Numbered from the stretch's first letter, positions 45,151 to 56,800 are shown. The stretch is 64,000 bases of DNA from Dermacentor variabilis (GCF_050947875.1 NC_134574.1:106013469-106077468); one strand, 5' to 3'. Made by a program: numbers and translations. Notes: a model not told the origin generated them from the sequence alone.

Positions 45151-46131
45151 GAGGAAAGACGCGAACCTGCCTACCTAGCTACCGTAAAACCGTGAATAAT
45201 AAGGCCAAGAAGGCTTTGAACTGAAAAAGCTGCTGTCCCCGTGTGGGTAGAAGATCGGAGCTCTATGCAGGAGGGCATAGTTGCGAATCCCGTTGCCAGA
45301 CACGCTTCACATATTTTTAATGTGGATGCGAATCTACTCGGCGAGGAGCGGGTTAGCGACGGGTCGGCAAACACGCAGCACGCATCGGCCTAGGCGAAAC
45401 TACGAAATCGTCGGCAAACAAAGCTTCACTTTAAATTTAAAACAAGCGACTTGAACGTGTGTGGTTGGTGCTTTTTATATTCCGCAGTCGGCTTATCGGT
45501 GCGTAGGGTTAAGCTCTTTGCTAGATAAACACGCTAAGTTTCCCACTTCTGCTTCATGTTCTAGAAGGATGTTTTCTTTTTTTTTTTGCCCTATGAAATT
45601 CCGGGCTAGACTGACGTCATGCCGACCCGCTCCCGGCACAGGAGGCACTGCGTATGCATTTGCCTTGGGATTCGTTTCTAGGGGAGTGCACGTTTGCTGT
45701 TTCTCGTGGTTAGTGACTAATATTTAAAAAAAATGGCTGTGGCTTAGCTAAGGTTAAGCCCAGGATGCGAAGCATACTAGCCTTTATTTTAGCTGTTGAA
45801 CCACGGTTTAGCCTGGTGAACTGCTGTTGCTTGTCTATATTTGGTTCGGCTAGACGAAGAAACAACTCATGCGTTACTCTGCTTCGCCTTCAAGAGTGGA
45901 ACGCGACAGCGTTCCCGTCGACCCGCCAAGGGGTGTAAGAATGGGCTACGGCGCAGCGACTACGCGCCCCGCATTGGACGCGGTGAGCGTCGAGCAACGC
46001 AGCGTTCGGCGCGGCAACGAAATGTGCGCCTGAGCAAGCAACGCACGCCTGAGCCTTAGAAACAGCTCGTTTCTAAGGCAACACCGCATTCACTAGAGGC
46101 GCTTTTGTACCGCTTCGAAGCATCGTACTCG

Positions 46132-46193
46132 TCGCTCAGTGGTAGCGTCTCCGTCTCACACTCCGGAGACCCTGGTTCGATTCCCACCCAGCC
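46132..46193 (+). other. tRNA-like sequence (A and B boxes)
   Basis: GCTCAGTGGTAGCGTCTCCG gives a D-arm/A box, an anticodon-like stem forms from GTCTC and GAGAC, and GGTTCGATTCCCACC gives a T-arm/B box. The 3' CCCAGCCC has no 5' partner, so this is a tRNA-derived promoter segment and not a functional tRNA. Confidence 0.6.
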
Positions 46194-46290
46194 CATCTTG
46201 CAAGAGTTGAGCCGAAGCCACCTAGAAACAAGCGCAGCTGCTTATATATACTACCGTTGCTTATATATATACCGCCGCGACGCCGCGAGC

Positions 46291-46430
46291 GACGGCGCGA
46301 GTTGGAGCCCCGTTTCTCCTCTGTCGTGACGTCACGGTGTCATGTGGTCAGCCTTGAAGGCGACGGCGCGAGTTGGAGCGACGTTTCTCCTCTGTCGTGA
46401 CGTCACGGTGTCACGTGGTATTGAAGGCGA
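46291..46430. repeat. two ~70-bp tandem units with CRE-like palindromes
   Basis: Units begin GACGGCGCGAGTTGGAGC at 46291 and 46362. Each has TTTCTCCTCTGTCGTGACGT and the perfect 8-mer TGACGTCA (46327-46334 and 46398-46405), the cAMP-response-element consensus. Confidence 0.85.
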
Positions 46431-46495
46431 CACCGCCGCGCCTGAGGAGCTGGGTTGAGCTCTAGTAATATGCTTCGCATAAAAAAATAATTAGG

Positions 46496-48849
46496 CCACG
46501 TGATCTGTTATAGCAGCAACAAAATGACAATTCACCTAACGAATTATTCACACGTGCACGAAGAGCCCTGTATTCGTTAGAATAACTCTAAGCGCACTCA
46601 TTTTGGCAAACGGTGTCGACTCGTTCTCACCAGTCCTTTTAGCTGCATTGGCTGCGCGACGAATGGCACTCTAAAAGCACAGACAAAACGCGGACAAATT
46701 TATCCTCTATATATCGTCACTTTTGCATAACGATGCCTTGGCTCAACTATGGGCCAAGAACAGCCCCGTTTTCATTACTACGTGTAAATGCTTTAATATT
46801 ATCTTCTCTTGTTTTTGGACACATTTTTATAAGACCTGACTAACCTGAACCTGTTCCAGTCCATAAAAAAAATATCGGCTTGCCCGGCTATTGGTTACGC
46901 AGAGCAGCGACTACACGTCCAAGCGTGCGACTAGAACCCTGCCGACCAGTGCGCATGTCATCCCGCAGGTTTCGCCATACTGCACGGAATTAAAACGACG
47001 GAGTGCTGCTTTATACGATGCAAAACGAAAAAGAAGACATCAAGGTAGCGAAACTCCTTTCGTCCCTTTGAAACGTTTACGTTCGGTCTTCGCGGTAGAA
47101 TTGCGTTGCGAGTGCTTGTGCGTCTGCATGCTCTGCTGTCGGCCGCTGCCTCCAAACTGGTTAGCTCGCGCTTATAGCGTCGTTTGTCGGCGCCGTGTTT
47201 CACTTCAATAGCGATACACGTGCGGGCACTGCCTTTCTAGGCGGCCCACTTACGGCACCGCATGAAGCTACCATACAGCCGATGCTTTGAGGCCGCTGAT
47301 TTCCATTTGAAAGGCTTGAGTATAGTCCTGTTCTTTGGTAAGTTTGCTTCAATCGTCAAACGGATAAGTTAGCCGGAAACAGGGACGACCGAGTGTGCAG
47401 TTGACTTACTTTTCATTCTTCTGTTTTTCTATTCTCATCATGGGATGCCAACTGGCGCTTTATTGGTTGTGGCATTGCAATTGAATGAGCGTAAAGTTAG
47501 CAAATGATCAAAGAAACTTTTTTGAATGGCGAAGAAGGAGGAATATAGTTAAAGAAATGAACTTTCTACGACACGCATAAGTCAGGGAGTCCATGCGGAC
47601 GCCGAAGCACTTTATTGGTTAGGCTATTAGTAGAGTTTGCCCATAAATGGCTTATTTAGCGTTAGTGCATGAATCCGCAACGCCGAAACGCGCAATATCA
47701 GTCAAAATAGTGGTGAATGAGTTATGATGCTATTATACGCATGTTCTAGAGGGAAACTTTGGGTGGAGTGGTCCCGTTTCATAAGATACCAATGTCTGCA
47801 AGAAACGCATCTGGAAACGCTTGCTACGTAATATGCTTATCGTATGGCATATATCAACGTAAGCCTAAGCCAAGCATTTGGCAATGACTACATCCACACT
47901 CTTTATAGTATCGTTGCTGACTGTGAAGACATAGCGTACAAAAGAAATCTGCAATACTGTCAATTTCTGTGCTCTCAGGCAATTTCAAGTACTTTTTATT
48001 CGTTGATGTGACTGTACCTCTCTGTATTTTGTGGATTCTTTTGTACCTCTGTTCTATGGTTTTTGGACGGATTTCCATCGCTATGCGTTCCTGGTCTCTG
48101 ATTGAATTTGGTTATTTTCGGTTTATTTAAGATTTACGTCAACTTTGCCTTGTCACGAGGAGTAGCTGGTGCCGCCTAAAGATGCCAACAACTTTGAAAT
48201 TATCATGAAAATGCTGAACATCGCTTGAGGAGCCTGACGCCTCCCATGCTAGTTTGTAAAGAAGTTGGGGAGATGGCTGTCTTGAAGAAGAGCGAAAAAG
48301 TAAAACACTGTGTACTGCTTGAGCTCGTATTGTCACGGGTAAAATCTAACGAGAAAAGCTAGAGCCTTAGCCTACTTCTGCGGTGACTAAACAATAATTT
48401 CCCAAATACTTCTCTACCTCTTTAACGAACAAATACATGCGTGATTTGTGCCCTACCTCATGTCATCTGTCTAAAAATAGAGTGTGCGGTAATAATAAAG
48501 TGTCTGTGCACAATTTTGCTGGGAGCCTTTCCTACTTCTTTTCTCTCCTTTTCAGTCCAGTTGTGCAGCGTAGATATTTAATAGAGTGTCAGGTAAGACT
48601 CAGCAGTCGGCCCTTTGTTCTAGATAGTCCACCTGCTTATCTTCTGTCGTGCTTTCAGCCGTTACACAAAACCAATGGATCAGAGCCAACCAGCACGGAA
48701 AGCCATTAAACTAATCTTCTTCGGGGAGCACTCCCCGCGAAAAAAAAATTATAAAGAAGTAGAATAAGTACGCTCTCATTTTGCACATACTGTAATTTCA
48801 AATCAGAGTGCCCCAATGTATGCTGTAAAATGAGTTTTTGTCTAGAACA
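46496..48849. other. unannotated sequence, nothing recognised
   Basis: A 106-codon frame at 46891-47211 and its antisense shadow have no motif. Otherwise nothing. Confidence 0.45.
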
Positions 48850-49080
48850 CGTGAACTTGGAAAGATGTTACAGGTATATGTACAACTGTTGCTCTTTTCT
48901 GCGCGTGTGCTCTCAAGTGCTTGGCTTCCCCATATTCGGGCGAAACCATGCATTCCGCTTCGTTGGTGCGGGGTGTTCTGTGGATGGGGCGATCAATCTT
49001 TCTGCCTAAATGCACTGCAAATTGGTTCTTTCGCAGCAATGACCTAGTCACTTTTGAATCGTCCACCTTCGAAATTCATT
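48850..49080 (+). repeat. dispersed repeat, copy 2
   Basis: Partner of 40094-40300, with an extra GGTGCGGGGTGTTCTGTGGA segment in the middle. The same strand and same block order argue for an interspersed element and not chance. Confidence 0.65.
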
Positions 49081-49091
49081 GAACTTCAGGA

Positions 49092-49466
49092 ATGGGAAAG
49101 CTGTTTGAGCGCATCGGAAGATTTTATCAGTCTCGAACGTTCTCTGAGCGTACTGAGCATTTTCCTTCAGTAAAAGCCAAGCCCATCTTATATCACATTA
49201 CATGGGGATGCATTCACAAGCAACAATTCCTTGAAATAAAAGACCCGAGTGCGGAGCAGTGGGAGAGGGTACTCTCCAGCGGCGATCCGAAAGTCCAGCA
49301 TGGACTAGTAAGGCACGCTCACCGAGCAGCCACACTCAGTGGTGCCCTGGAATAGGGGCGTCGACCCTGCGCAGATGGAGAAGAAGACCGTGAAGACGGC
49401 CGATCACATCTGCCACCGCTAATTTCTCACCAATTAGAGCAAATAAAGTTTTTCCTCCTCCTCCTT
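49092..49466 (+). mobile_element. LINE (non-LTR retrotransposon) 3' end
   Basis: The last part of the frame (to the stop at 49353-49355) reads SAEQWERVLSSGDPKVQHGL and HRAATLSGALE-stop, the typical closing segment after the Cys-His motif in arthropod LINEs with an RNase H domain. A 3' UTR follows, with AATAAA at 49442-49447, GTTTTT and a (CCT)n tail, as expected for a 5'-truncated insertion. RT and RNase H are absent. The stretch before about 49190 is uncertain. Confidence 0.65.
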
Positions 49467-49725
49467 ACACTAAAGCATAGTGTGGGAATTCACTTCAAAA
49501 GACAACAAACTAAGAATGGTCCTTTGTTAAAAGGGAACACGTACGCTTCTGACCATAATAATTTACCAACGTTCTAAAGGTCGTTGAATGTTTCTATACA
49601 CTGAAGTGTCAAGGAAGTGCTGCATCATTCTTTTATTGGATGTTTGACTAACTGACTTGCTTGCAGCCATAAGAACGGAAGTTAAAATACCAAACTGCGT
49701 TAAAATTCGCAAAACCTGCAACATG

Positions 49726-49870
49726 GGATAAAACCGCTGGTGGACTGACTAACCTGACTGACTGGCTAACTGACCTGGTTGGCTGGCCTGACTGGCCTGG
49801 CTGGCTGGCTCGCCGGCCTGGCTGCCTTGGCCGTACGGTTGCCCTGCCGGCCAACCGACTGACTGGCACA
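49726..49870. repeat. degenerate (CTGACTGG)n array
   Basis: About 145 bp built of diverged CTGA, CTGG and CTGC tetranucleotides. A looser CGAT-rich stretch follows at about 49885-49985. Confidence 0.8.
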
Positions 49871-50705
49871 CTCTTTTAACGACTTACGGGCCAATTAAAT
49901 CATTGACCGAGCAATTCAGCGATCAAGAAACCAGTCGATCACTCTATCGACAAATCGGCATAGTAATCGGTTGCGTGCATTTTATCTCGTTACCTGTCGA
50001 CAGCGCATTCTAGAAAGAGAAACTATAGTGGGGGCAATAAAACAGTTTTGACTTCGCCAAAACATATATTCACCTGCGCTATTCAATCCCACCTCCACAA
50101 AGATATAACATCCTTCATGGAAAGTCGAACAAGCCACCTTGGTCACAAGGAGTTATAGCGGCGAAGTCACGGTTTGATATGTCAAGTAAAAGCTGAAATG
50201 GACGACAAAACGAAAGTACTTCAAAAATGAGCATATAGTCTTGTAAATAGCTTCTGGCAGTTAAAGTTCATTCTCCGCTCGATGCGCAATCTAATATAAA
50301 CTGAGTTTCCCAAGGAGCGCACAATATCCACGGCTGCCCAATGCGAGTAGGTGTGGATTCGTCTAGGGTAAATTGCGCATGCAAATAGGTTAAAAGCTGC
50401 GAGGCTTGTTGCTCACAATTCTCCACCTAAACTGTTTGGAAAGCGTGTTGTAATTACGTGTTGTAACATCAAAACACGCTTTACTGCAAAGTTTAATCAG
50501 CCCGTTAGAAAGTATTCAGCAGCTGGTCGAATCTATTTCTTGCGCTGCGCCTTATTCAGCGCCCTTTGTTTTGCAGCTGCCTAAGCAATTTACTATTCGG
50601 CGGCAGAATCGCGAGCATACAGTCGCACTGCCAATTTCACTAGCTTTTCAGTTTGTTCTTTACTGTTATTACCATTCTTTGCCAACTTCATGAGTTTGAG
50701 CCGGC
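49871..50705. other. unannotated sequence
   Basis: Starts with the CGAT-rich tail of the preceding array; nothing else recognised. Confidence 0.5.
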
Positions 50706-50853
<148 letters not shown>

Positions 50854-51466
50854 AATTACCCCGCTTAGCCCGAAGGCGCTACAGCAGGCAGGTTACAATG
50901 TGGAAAAACAAACGCATCTTCATCCACACTGCACAGTTGCTAATTTGATAGGCGATTCCACTTGCTGATGGAACGAATCAAAAACGAGTTAATACACCTG
51001 TTAGTTCTAGTGCCCTATTCTGAAATCTTGATTTGATGATCACTATGTACAGAGACCTAATGAGGCTTGTGTAAGTATATTTCCTTTCGAATGTCGATTT
51101 TACCATATAATATTTGATTAGTGAGCTTCAGTCGCAGTTTTCTTCCACGAGAGGAAATAATTTCTCATCATATTTCAGTTTTCATATTTGTACAGCTAAC
51201 AGTTCTCTAGTATCGACTTAAGAAAAAGCTTGCCACACAGTTCAGGATTTTTTCAAATTGATCACTTTGTGTGTTTTGCAAAGGGTCCCACGCGGCTTAC
51301 GCATATTCGAGCATTGGTAGAACGCATCTTAGGTAAGACGTTCGTTTCAAACAAGGCGGCGTGTTTCAGGGATTTCGCTGTATAAAGTTTAGGTCCTGGC
51401 AGCCTTAGCAACCGCTGTAATAACGTGATAATTCCATGAATGCTCACGTTGCTCACATTGAATGCC
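50854..51466. other. unannotated sequence
   Basis: Lies between two long tetranucleotide arrays; no gene or element seen. Confidence 0.5.
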
Positions 51467-51530
51467 TGTCCGTCCGTCCGTCCGTCCGTCCGTCCGTCCG
51501 TCCGTCCGTCCGTCCGTCCGTCCGTCCGTG

Positions 51531-51618
<88 letters not shown>

Positions 51619-51678
51619 GGGTTGGTCCATCCCATCCCGTCTGTCCGTCCGTCCATCCATTCATTTATCCATCCATTT
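51467..51678. repeat. (CCGT)n(CTGT)n tetranucleotide array
   Basis: About 16 CCGT units (51467-51530), then about 22 CTGT units (to 51618), then a degenerate CCGT/CCAT tail. Confidence 0.97.
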
Positions 51679-52127
51679 AGCCTCTTACGCCGACGTAGTG
51701 GCCGCAGTCGTCTGCCAGCTTGTGGTCGTGATGCTGTCGTGATCGTTACAATGTCATCATTCTAGCTTCGTGAACTGGCTCTCCTCACTCCGTTGTCGTC
51801 ACGCCTTCTTCGCCGACTTAATGGCTCAAGTAGTCTAACTACTTGCGCCACAAGTTATGTACTCATTATCGTGGCTCTGTCGTAATCGTTGCATCATGAC
51901 TGCACCTTTGTCATTCGATTCTTGTCATGCCATCGTCTTCACGCCATTGTCTTCATACAGTCGTTATGCATTGGTTGTGACACTGCCGTTGCGATATGCC
52001 TTCGTGGTCATTCTATCGTGGTGATTCCAGCTTCCGTTTGCCATGGTAGAGTGTATAAGCGCGACTGGACGAGGACGAAGAAAGAAACATATACACAGAC
52101 ACAGCGCTTCACTTTCAACTATAGATT

Positions 52128-52552
52128 TTATTTTCGCACGCATCGATAAATATATACCGTGCGAGCGGAAACAAACGTAACAGCAAAAAAGAACATTGAG
52201 TGGCACATTTCGTTGAACCGGGCACGTGTGCAAGGCGAGGGAAAAAAAGAAAAAACATGTACTACAATCGTCACGAAGACAAACCAAGGAATCGTATCTC
52301 CTTTTCTGATAGTGACACCGAAGGCTTGCTTACGCACTTTTTGCTCTAATTTTGCTATCTCGTAGGCCTCTACAATCTCCCTCGTCATCCTGCTATGAGC
52401 GTTATACAGAATGGAAGTGCTTTCAAACATGGGCTTGCAGGAACAATCTCGGCAGTGAATACCCAAATGACCCGAGATTACCTTAGTGACGTTATATTGA
52501 TGCTCCTTTAATCTCTCGTTGACGCATCTGCCGGTTTGACCAATATACGTTC
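52128..52552 (-). pseudogene. PLE GIY-YIG domain, left (minus) copy
   Basis: On the minus strand from about 52550 the sequence reads YIGQTGRCVNERLKEH and then GIHCRDCSCKPMFESTSILY, HSRMTREIVEAYEIAKLEQK. At VRKQAFGVTIRK it leaves the frame used in the right copy (CLSNPSASLSEKEI). The domain starts abruptly at YIGQT because this copy is 5' truncated at the junction near 52553. It is nearly the mirror image of the right copy. Confidence 0.8.
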
Positions 52553-52581
52553 TTCCGCGTTCTTCCCCGAGTTCCGCGTTC

Positions 52582-53016
52582 TTGCCTTATACGTTCTTCC
52601 CTGAGCGTCTACAGAAGCTATGTAAACAGGTTAACACAGAAAATAACAAAAGGCACTCATGTTCTACCCAACATCGCAAACAATTTGTAACCTGTACTCA
52701 TAACGTTGTCTATGCCATCCCACTTTCATGCGGAAGAACGTATATTGGTCAAACCGGCAGATGCATCAACGAGAGATTAAAGGAGCATCAACATAACGTC
52801 ACTAAGGTAATCTCGGGTCATTTGGGTATTCACTGCCGAGATTGTTTCTGCAAGCCCATGTTTGAAAGCACTTCCATTCTGTATAAGGCTCATAGCAGGA
52901 TGACGAGAGAGATTGTACAGGCCTACGAGATAGCAAAATTAGAGCAAAAGTGCCTAAGCAACCCTTCGGCGTCACTATCGGAAAAGGAGATACGATTCCT
53001 TGGTTTGTCTTTGTGA
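52582..53016 (+). CDS. PLE linker and GIY-YIG endonuclease, right (plus) copy
   Basis: This is the longest clean frame of any PLE domain here (144 codons). It holds the pre-nuclease linker (LQKLCKQVNTENN, about 52606), VVYAIPLSCGRTYIGQTGRC (about 52706-52765), INERLKEHQHNVTK, the Cys-rich GIHCRDCFCKPMF and the C-terminus SLSEKEIRFLGLSL with a natural stop at 53016. All GIY-YIG landmark residues that I can identify are kept. The RT is missing, so the fragment is a 5'-truncated copy and the ATG at 52582 is incidental. Confidence 0.85.
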   Translation: MPYTFFPERLQKLCKQVNTENNKRHSCSTQHRKQFVTCTHNVVYAIPLSCGRTYIGQTGRCINERLKEHQHNVTKVISGHLGIHCRDCFCKPMFESTSILYKAHSRMTREIVQAYEIAKLEQKCLSNPSASLSEKEIRFLGLSL

Positions 53017-54055
53017 CGATTGTAGTACATGTTTTTTTCTTTTTTTTCTCTTGCCTTGCACACGTGCCCGGTTCAACGAAATGTACCACTCAATGTTCTT
53101 TTTTGCTGTTACATTTGTTTCCGCTCGCACGGTATATATGTATGGATGCGTGCAAAAATAAAATCTATAGTTGAAAATGAAGCGCTGTGTCTGTGTATCT
53201 GTTTCTTTCTTCGTCCTCGTCCAGTCGCGCTTATAGACTCTACCATGGATTCTAACCAACTAGCCCGCCAATGTGTTTTAACCAAGTTCCGTTTGCCATC
53301 GTTGCCACGCCATGATAGTCATACAGGCTTCTTGATACAGTCGTCGTCACAACATTGTCGACATACACTTGTCCCCTTAGCATTGTCCTCAGATCACCGA
53401 CTTCATTGTGCCATCTTCATACAGTCGCGGTCAAGCGTTCGTTTTTGTATTGTCTCGATGCTGTCGAAGTCGTTTGACCATCGTCATATTAACTTCGTCA
53501 TCCGACTCTCCTCATGCTGTCGTTGCCAATCCATCATCCCAACCTAGTCGACATCATGCTGTCTTCGTGAAGCTGTTGTTTTACTATCGTCGTCACTTCA
53601 GTAACGTCATTCTATTGTCGTCAGGCCATCGTAGTCATACACACTTTCCTGCTTCCAGCGACGACAATCCTTCTTGCCATGTCATTGTAGTTTTGCTGTC
53701 GCCATTAAATCATTATTATTCTACCATCATCATGCCGTCGTGGTAATTGCGTCGTTGTCACAGTCGCTATCATACGCCTGTTGTCAAACCATCGTCATCA
53801 TGTCTTCCTGTTTGTGCCATCATCGCCTTTGTGGCTTCGTCATCCGGTTGCCGTCATATCGTCGTCGTAAAACTATCGTCTTCATACACTCGTCGTATTT
53901 AATTGTTTTTATGTCGTCGTTATACCATCGTCATCGTTTAAGAATCGTCATCTCATTGTCTTCATGGCGTCGTCGTAACACCACCCTTGTCATTCCACCA
54001 TCGTCCTGGCGTCGGCGTCACACAGTCATTAGCACGCCACCATGCTCGCGGGTGA

Positions 54056-54984
54056 CCTTGGCTAGCGGGCGCCATAGCTAGTTGGGCTGGTACCCGAGTA
54101 CGTTGCTTACAGCGTAAGCAACGGATGCCTCAAAATGAGCACTACAGATGTTAAATAAACGTAACTTCCGAAATACGTCGTGCTGCTACATTGCTTAAAT
54201 GCTAATCGCTACTTTTGCATTACCATGGACAGTCATCGCGAGATGAATCCTGCACTATTCTGAGATATTTAAGAAGCCTTAGGCTGTGCGAGGCCTTTGG
54301 TGTAACTTTAGAGTAAAGGTGGCGCTATCGTTTTCATCGGTTCCGAAACATATTATATTTTGGATGTTTGTACCGCAATTGAAAATTACATTTGCGAATC
54401 GTGTACCTCAGTGTATGAATAATGCATTCCATCAGGAGGTTTGATCTTAGCTCTCTTCGCATATTCAATTAAAGCTGAACAAACATTTTTCAAGGCTGGA
54501 GCCTGCTTCCAATAGTGTAGATGAATAAGGTTCATGGGCTCCTTCATGCACACACCGATATCTAAGGCGCCATGCACTAGAAGATAGTTCAACTTTTGCC
54601 AATTGAAAAGTTGCGAAGCAGAATAGGCTTCCAATTGAATTCTTTTTGTTGAAGGCAAGTATAAAATCCTTTTGAGATGTTTGCCATCCGTAGTTGTCCG
54701 TTGTTATTTTAATTATTTTCATCTGTAGACGGAAAACTGAGCCTGCATGTGCAATACCTTGCTTTGCTTTTGAAATTTCGGTGTTAAGACTCCTTAGTCC
54801 CTTTTGCTGATTAGTGAGTCGGTATTTGTGATTTGCCCATAATCTAATGTATTCAGGGAACTCTTCATAGTTCAAATGAAAACGAAGTACTAGCTGTTCA
54901 TCCTGAGGCTTGTCAGTGCAAGATTCCTCTAACATTCTCCGTGAATTTATTGACCTATCCCTTGACGTTTACGCCTCATTCATT
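54056..54984. other. unannotated sequence with one long minus frame
   Basis: The minus-strand frame 54935-54465 (156 codons, MLEESCTDK...) is moderately protein-like (RLTNQQKGLRSLNTEI) but I cannot assign it. It abuts the LINE fragment on the other strand. Confidence 0.35.
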
Positions 54985-55522
54985 TGGTATGGGTACCAGG
55001 ACACATGGAACTCGCTTTAAACAAGGCAGCAGACGCACCAGCCGCGGAATCTCTTGAAGGCCCGGTACTGAAGATCCGAAGACATTCGACATACATCAGG
55101 CTGCAAGGCATAAAGAATTTTTTGAGCAAGAGGAAAATCTGTATTCAATAACACCGGTTTTAATAACCTTTGATTCCCTTGGCATAGGAGATGGTATTTC
55201 ACAAGAAAGTTTGAAGTTTAATTTACGAGGATGCGTGGCCTAATACCAATGCCTAATCTGTATTCCCACAGGTCTGCTTTTGTTCCTTCCCCTCGATGTT
55301 ACTACTGCGCTGAGCCTGAAAACATGGAACATTTCTTTATATTATGTCGTAGGTTCGCCGTGCAAAGAAAATAATTTTAAAAATATCCCTTTCGCAAACA
55401 TCAAGATGTCATTGCGCTTCCTGTGACACTAAGTATTGGGGCGACGACACTAAGATACTGCAATAGGAGCGTATGTGATGCCATATTTAGTTTTGTAAGT
55501 AAAGCAGAGAGACTGCCATGCT
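54985..55522 (+). pseudogene. LINE fragment: RNase H end and Cys-His motif
   Basis: The frame at 54990 reads WVPGHMELALNKAADAPAAE, the conserved C-terminal motif of RNase H domains in arthropod LINEs (usual form WVPGHxGLxxNExAD). After a stop at about 55149 and a frameshift, CYYCAEPENMEHFFILC (55297-55347) gives the CX2CX8HX4C knuckle found after RNase H, then VCDAIFSFVSKAERLPC with a stop at 55520-55522. The upstream RT and endonuclease are absent. The fragment is an old 5'-truncated copy on the plus strand. Confidence 0.8.
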
Positions 55523-56129
55523 AATTTTATCGTTTTCTTTTTTGACAGCGTTAAAACAAACATTGAATTTAAATTTCCAAAATGATATAGCCCGATAATT
55601 TATAATTGCGATTGATACTAATTTCATAATTCCTTCTTAATTCACGAAATTCCATTAAGGTTTTATTTTCTTTTTAGCTACTGTCACCAGATTCATCATC
55701 AAATCTCCATAGTGGGTTGACCCATGCCCGTAGGCACCAAGCCAAACCAGGCGTGTCACATGCGCCTGATTTTATCGCGATAGCCACATCTGCAATTTCC
55801 ATGTCAAAAGGAACGCACATAGGTTCGCTTGGACCCCTGCAGGAACCGTAACTATATAATTATGACAGAATGCATATAGTTTGTTAGATACATTGAAGAA
55901 ATCATGGTGTTGTATCACCTTTTGAAGAACTCAAAGAGAAAATCTTTCCTCCTCTTTATCTCCTCTCCTCTCCTCAAAGAGAAAATAATAATGTGTGTGG
56001 AACATCAATCAAACAGAAAAGCCTTTTATAATCCGAAAGGTGGCTGTCCAAGGTTAGGGAGGGAAGAAAGCCTGCACAATTGGTGACATAAAGAAACGGT
56101 GCCATTTCAGCCGCCGCAGGCAAGCGAGA
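55523..56129. other. unannotated sequence
   Basis: Begins with A/T-rich sequence that could be the LINE 3' UTR; nothing else recognised. Confidence 0.45.
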
Positions 56130-56800
56130 AACGAGAGTGCCAGCGACGAGCGAAAACCTGCACGTGCCAGTAGTTCGATCCCTAGAGAGGCGTTTACGCG
56201 GCCGCTCTGGGGATCGGCCACCGATCTGGCCACCGCCTAGCGCAGGGAAGAGGTAACACTCGTGAAACCCATGTTGCGTCCTCTCTGCACTAGGAGGCGG
56301 CCGCCGTCAGGGATGTTAGGGAGAGTGGTTTTGTGAAGTCTGGATCGAAGGGCGAGCGGAGTGGAGGAGATGTTGCCTTGTCGCAGGGAGTTCCTTTTCG
56401 CGGGGGGGGGGGGGGGGGAGGGGGCGCGCGCTGGCATGCTAACGAGTTTAAAGAATTCTTGGCATCAGTTTCCTCCGCCTCCTGCGTCTCTTCCTTCCAC
56501 AGATGGGCAAAATCTCTCTCTCGCTCATAGGGGAGGGAAGCGTGTCCGGAAATCGCTCGAACGCAAGCACGCAACTTCTGAGTCAAGGCGTGGGAGTGCG
56601 GCAGAAACGCTTCCGGTGCGAGAGACATGCAGGGGCCAGCGAGCGCCCAAATGCCGCGAAGTGACCGCTGCAAAGAAAATGACAGCTCACGGACGAAGCA
56701 CGCAGCAGTGCGCGGTCACAATTTTGAATGCGCACGGTCTTTCGGAGCCTATGCGGGCGAGCCAGGAGCGAAAACTGCGCACGTTGGTGCTGAGCACTAA
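56130..56800. other. GC-rich block with G17 run
   Basis: Noticeably richer in GC and CpG than its surroundings. It contains seventeen consecutive G (56402-56418) and long frames on both strands (56361-56807 +, 56290-56673 -) that are probably by-products of composition. It could be a CpG island or an unidentified repeat; I see no exon with a family signature. Confidence 0.4.

Larger units (their letters stand above)
45730..46495 (+). mobile_element. composite non-coding repeat with tRNA-like segment
   Basis: The left part (GGCTGTGGCTTAGCTAAGG, then GATGCGAAGCATACTAG at 45767) and the right end (CTAGTAATATGCTTCGCAT, 46463-46481) contain inverted matches, suggesting the element ends. Inside lie an 11-bp-arm hairpin (46053-46079), a tRNA-like stretch (46132-46193) and two tandem units of about 70 bp (46291-46430). 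I recognise this as a recurring tick-type repeat but cannot give a family name. Confidence 0.55.
52032..53299. mobile_element. PLE inverted pair with 13-bp target-site duplication
   Basis: The identical 13-mer TTCCGTTTGCCAT occurs at 52032-52044 and 53287-53299 and brackets a large inverted repeat. The left arm (about 52041-52552) is the reverse complement of the right arm (about 52735-53248) at high identity, and both carry the GIY-YIG region and 3' UTR of a PLE. Only the right copy extends to the ATTCTAACCAACTAGCCCG tail (53249-53286). A single duplication around both copies means they most likely entered as one unit. Confidence 0.9.
51679..54055. repeat. degenerate TCG/CAT-rich tract split by a PLE insertion
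   Basis: Both flanks of the PLE (51679-52031 and 53300-54055) are imperfect arrays of GTCGTC, ATCGTCATC and ACCATCGTC-like words with TTCATACAGTCGTCGT-type phrases, with no exact period by eye. The open frames across it, such as 53408-53746 and 53674-54081, are Ser/His-rich low-complexity by-products. Confidence 0.7.

Noticed and set aside
46132..46193. functional tRNA gene
   Set aside because: The acceptor stem has no 5' partner and the anticodon loop is irregular; treated as a tRNA-derived segment of a repeat.
51436..51765. Ser/Val/Cys-rich repeat protein
   Set aside because: Translation of the CCGT/CTGT microsatellite.
54465..54935. 156-codon minus-strand open frame beside the LINE fragment
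   Set aside because: Not recognisable as transposase, RT or host protein; could be an eroded element, but I cannot show it.
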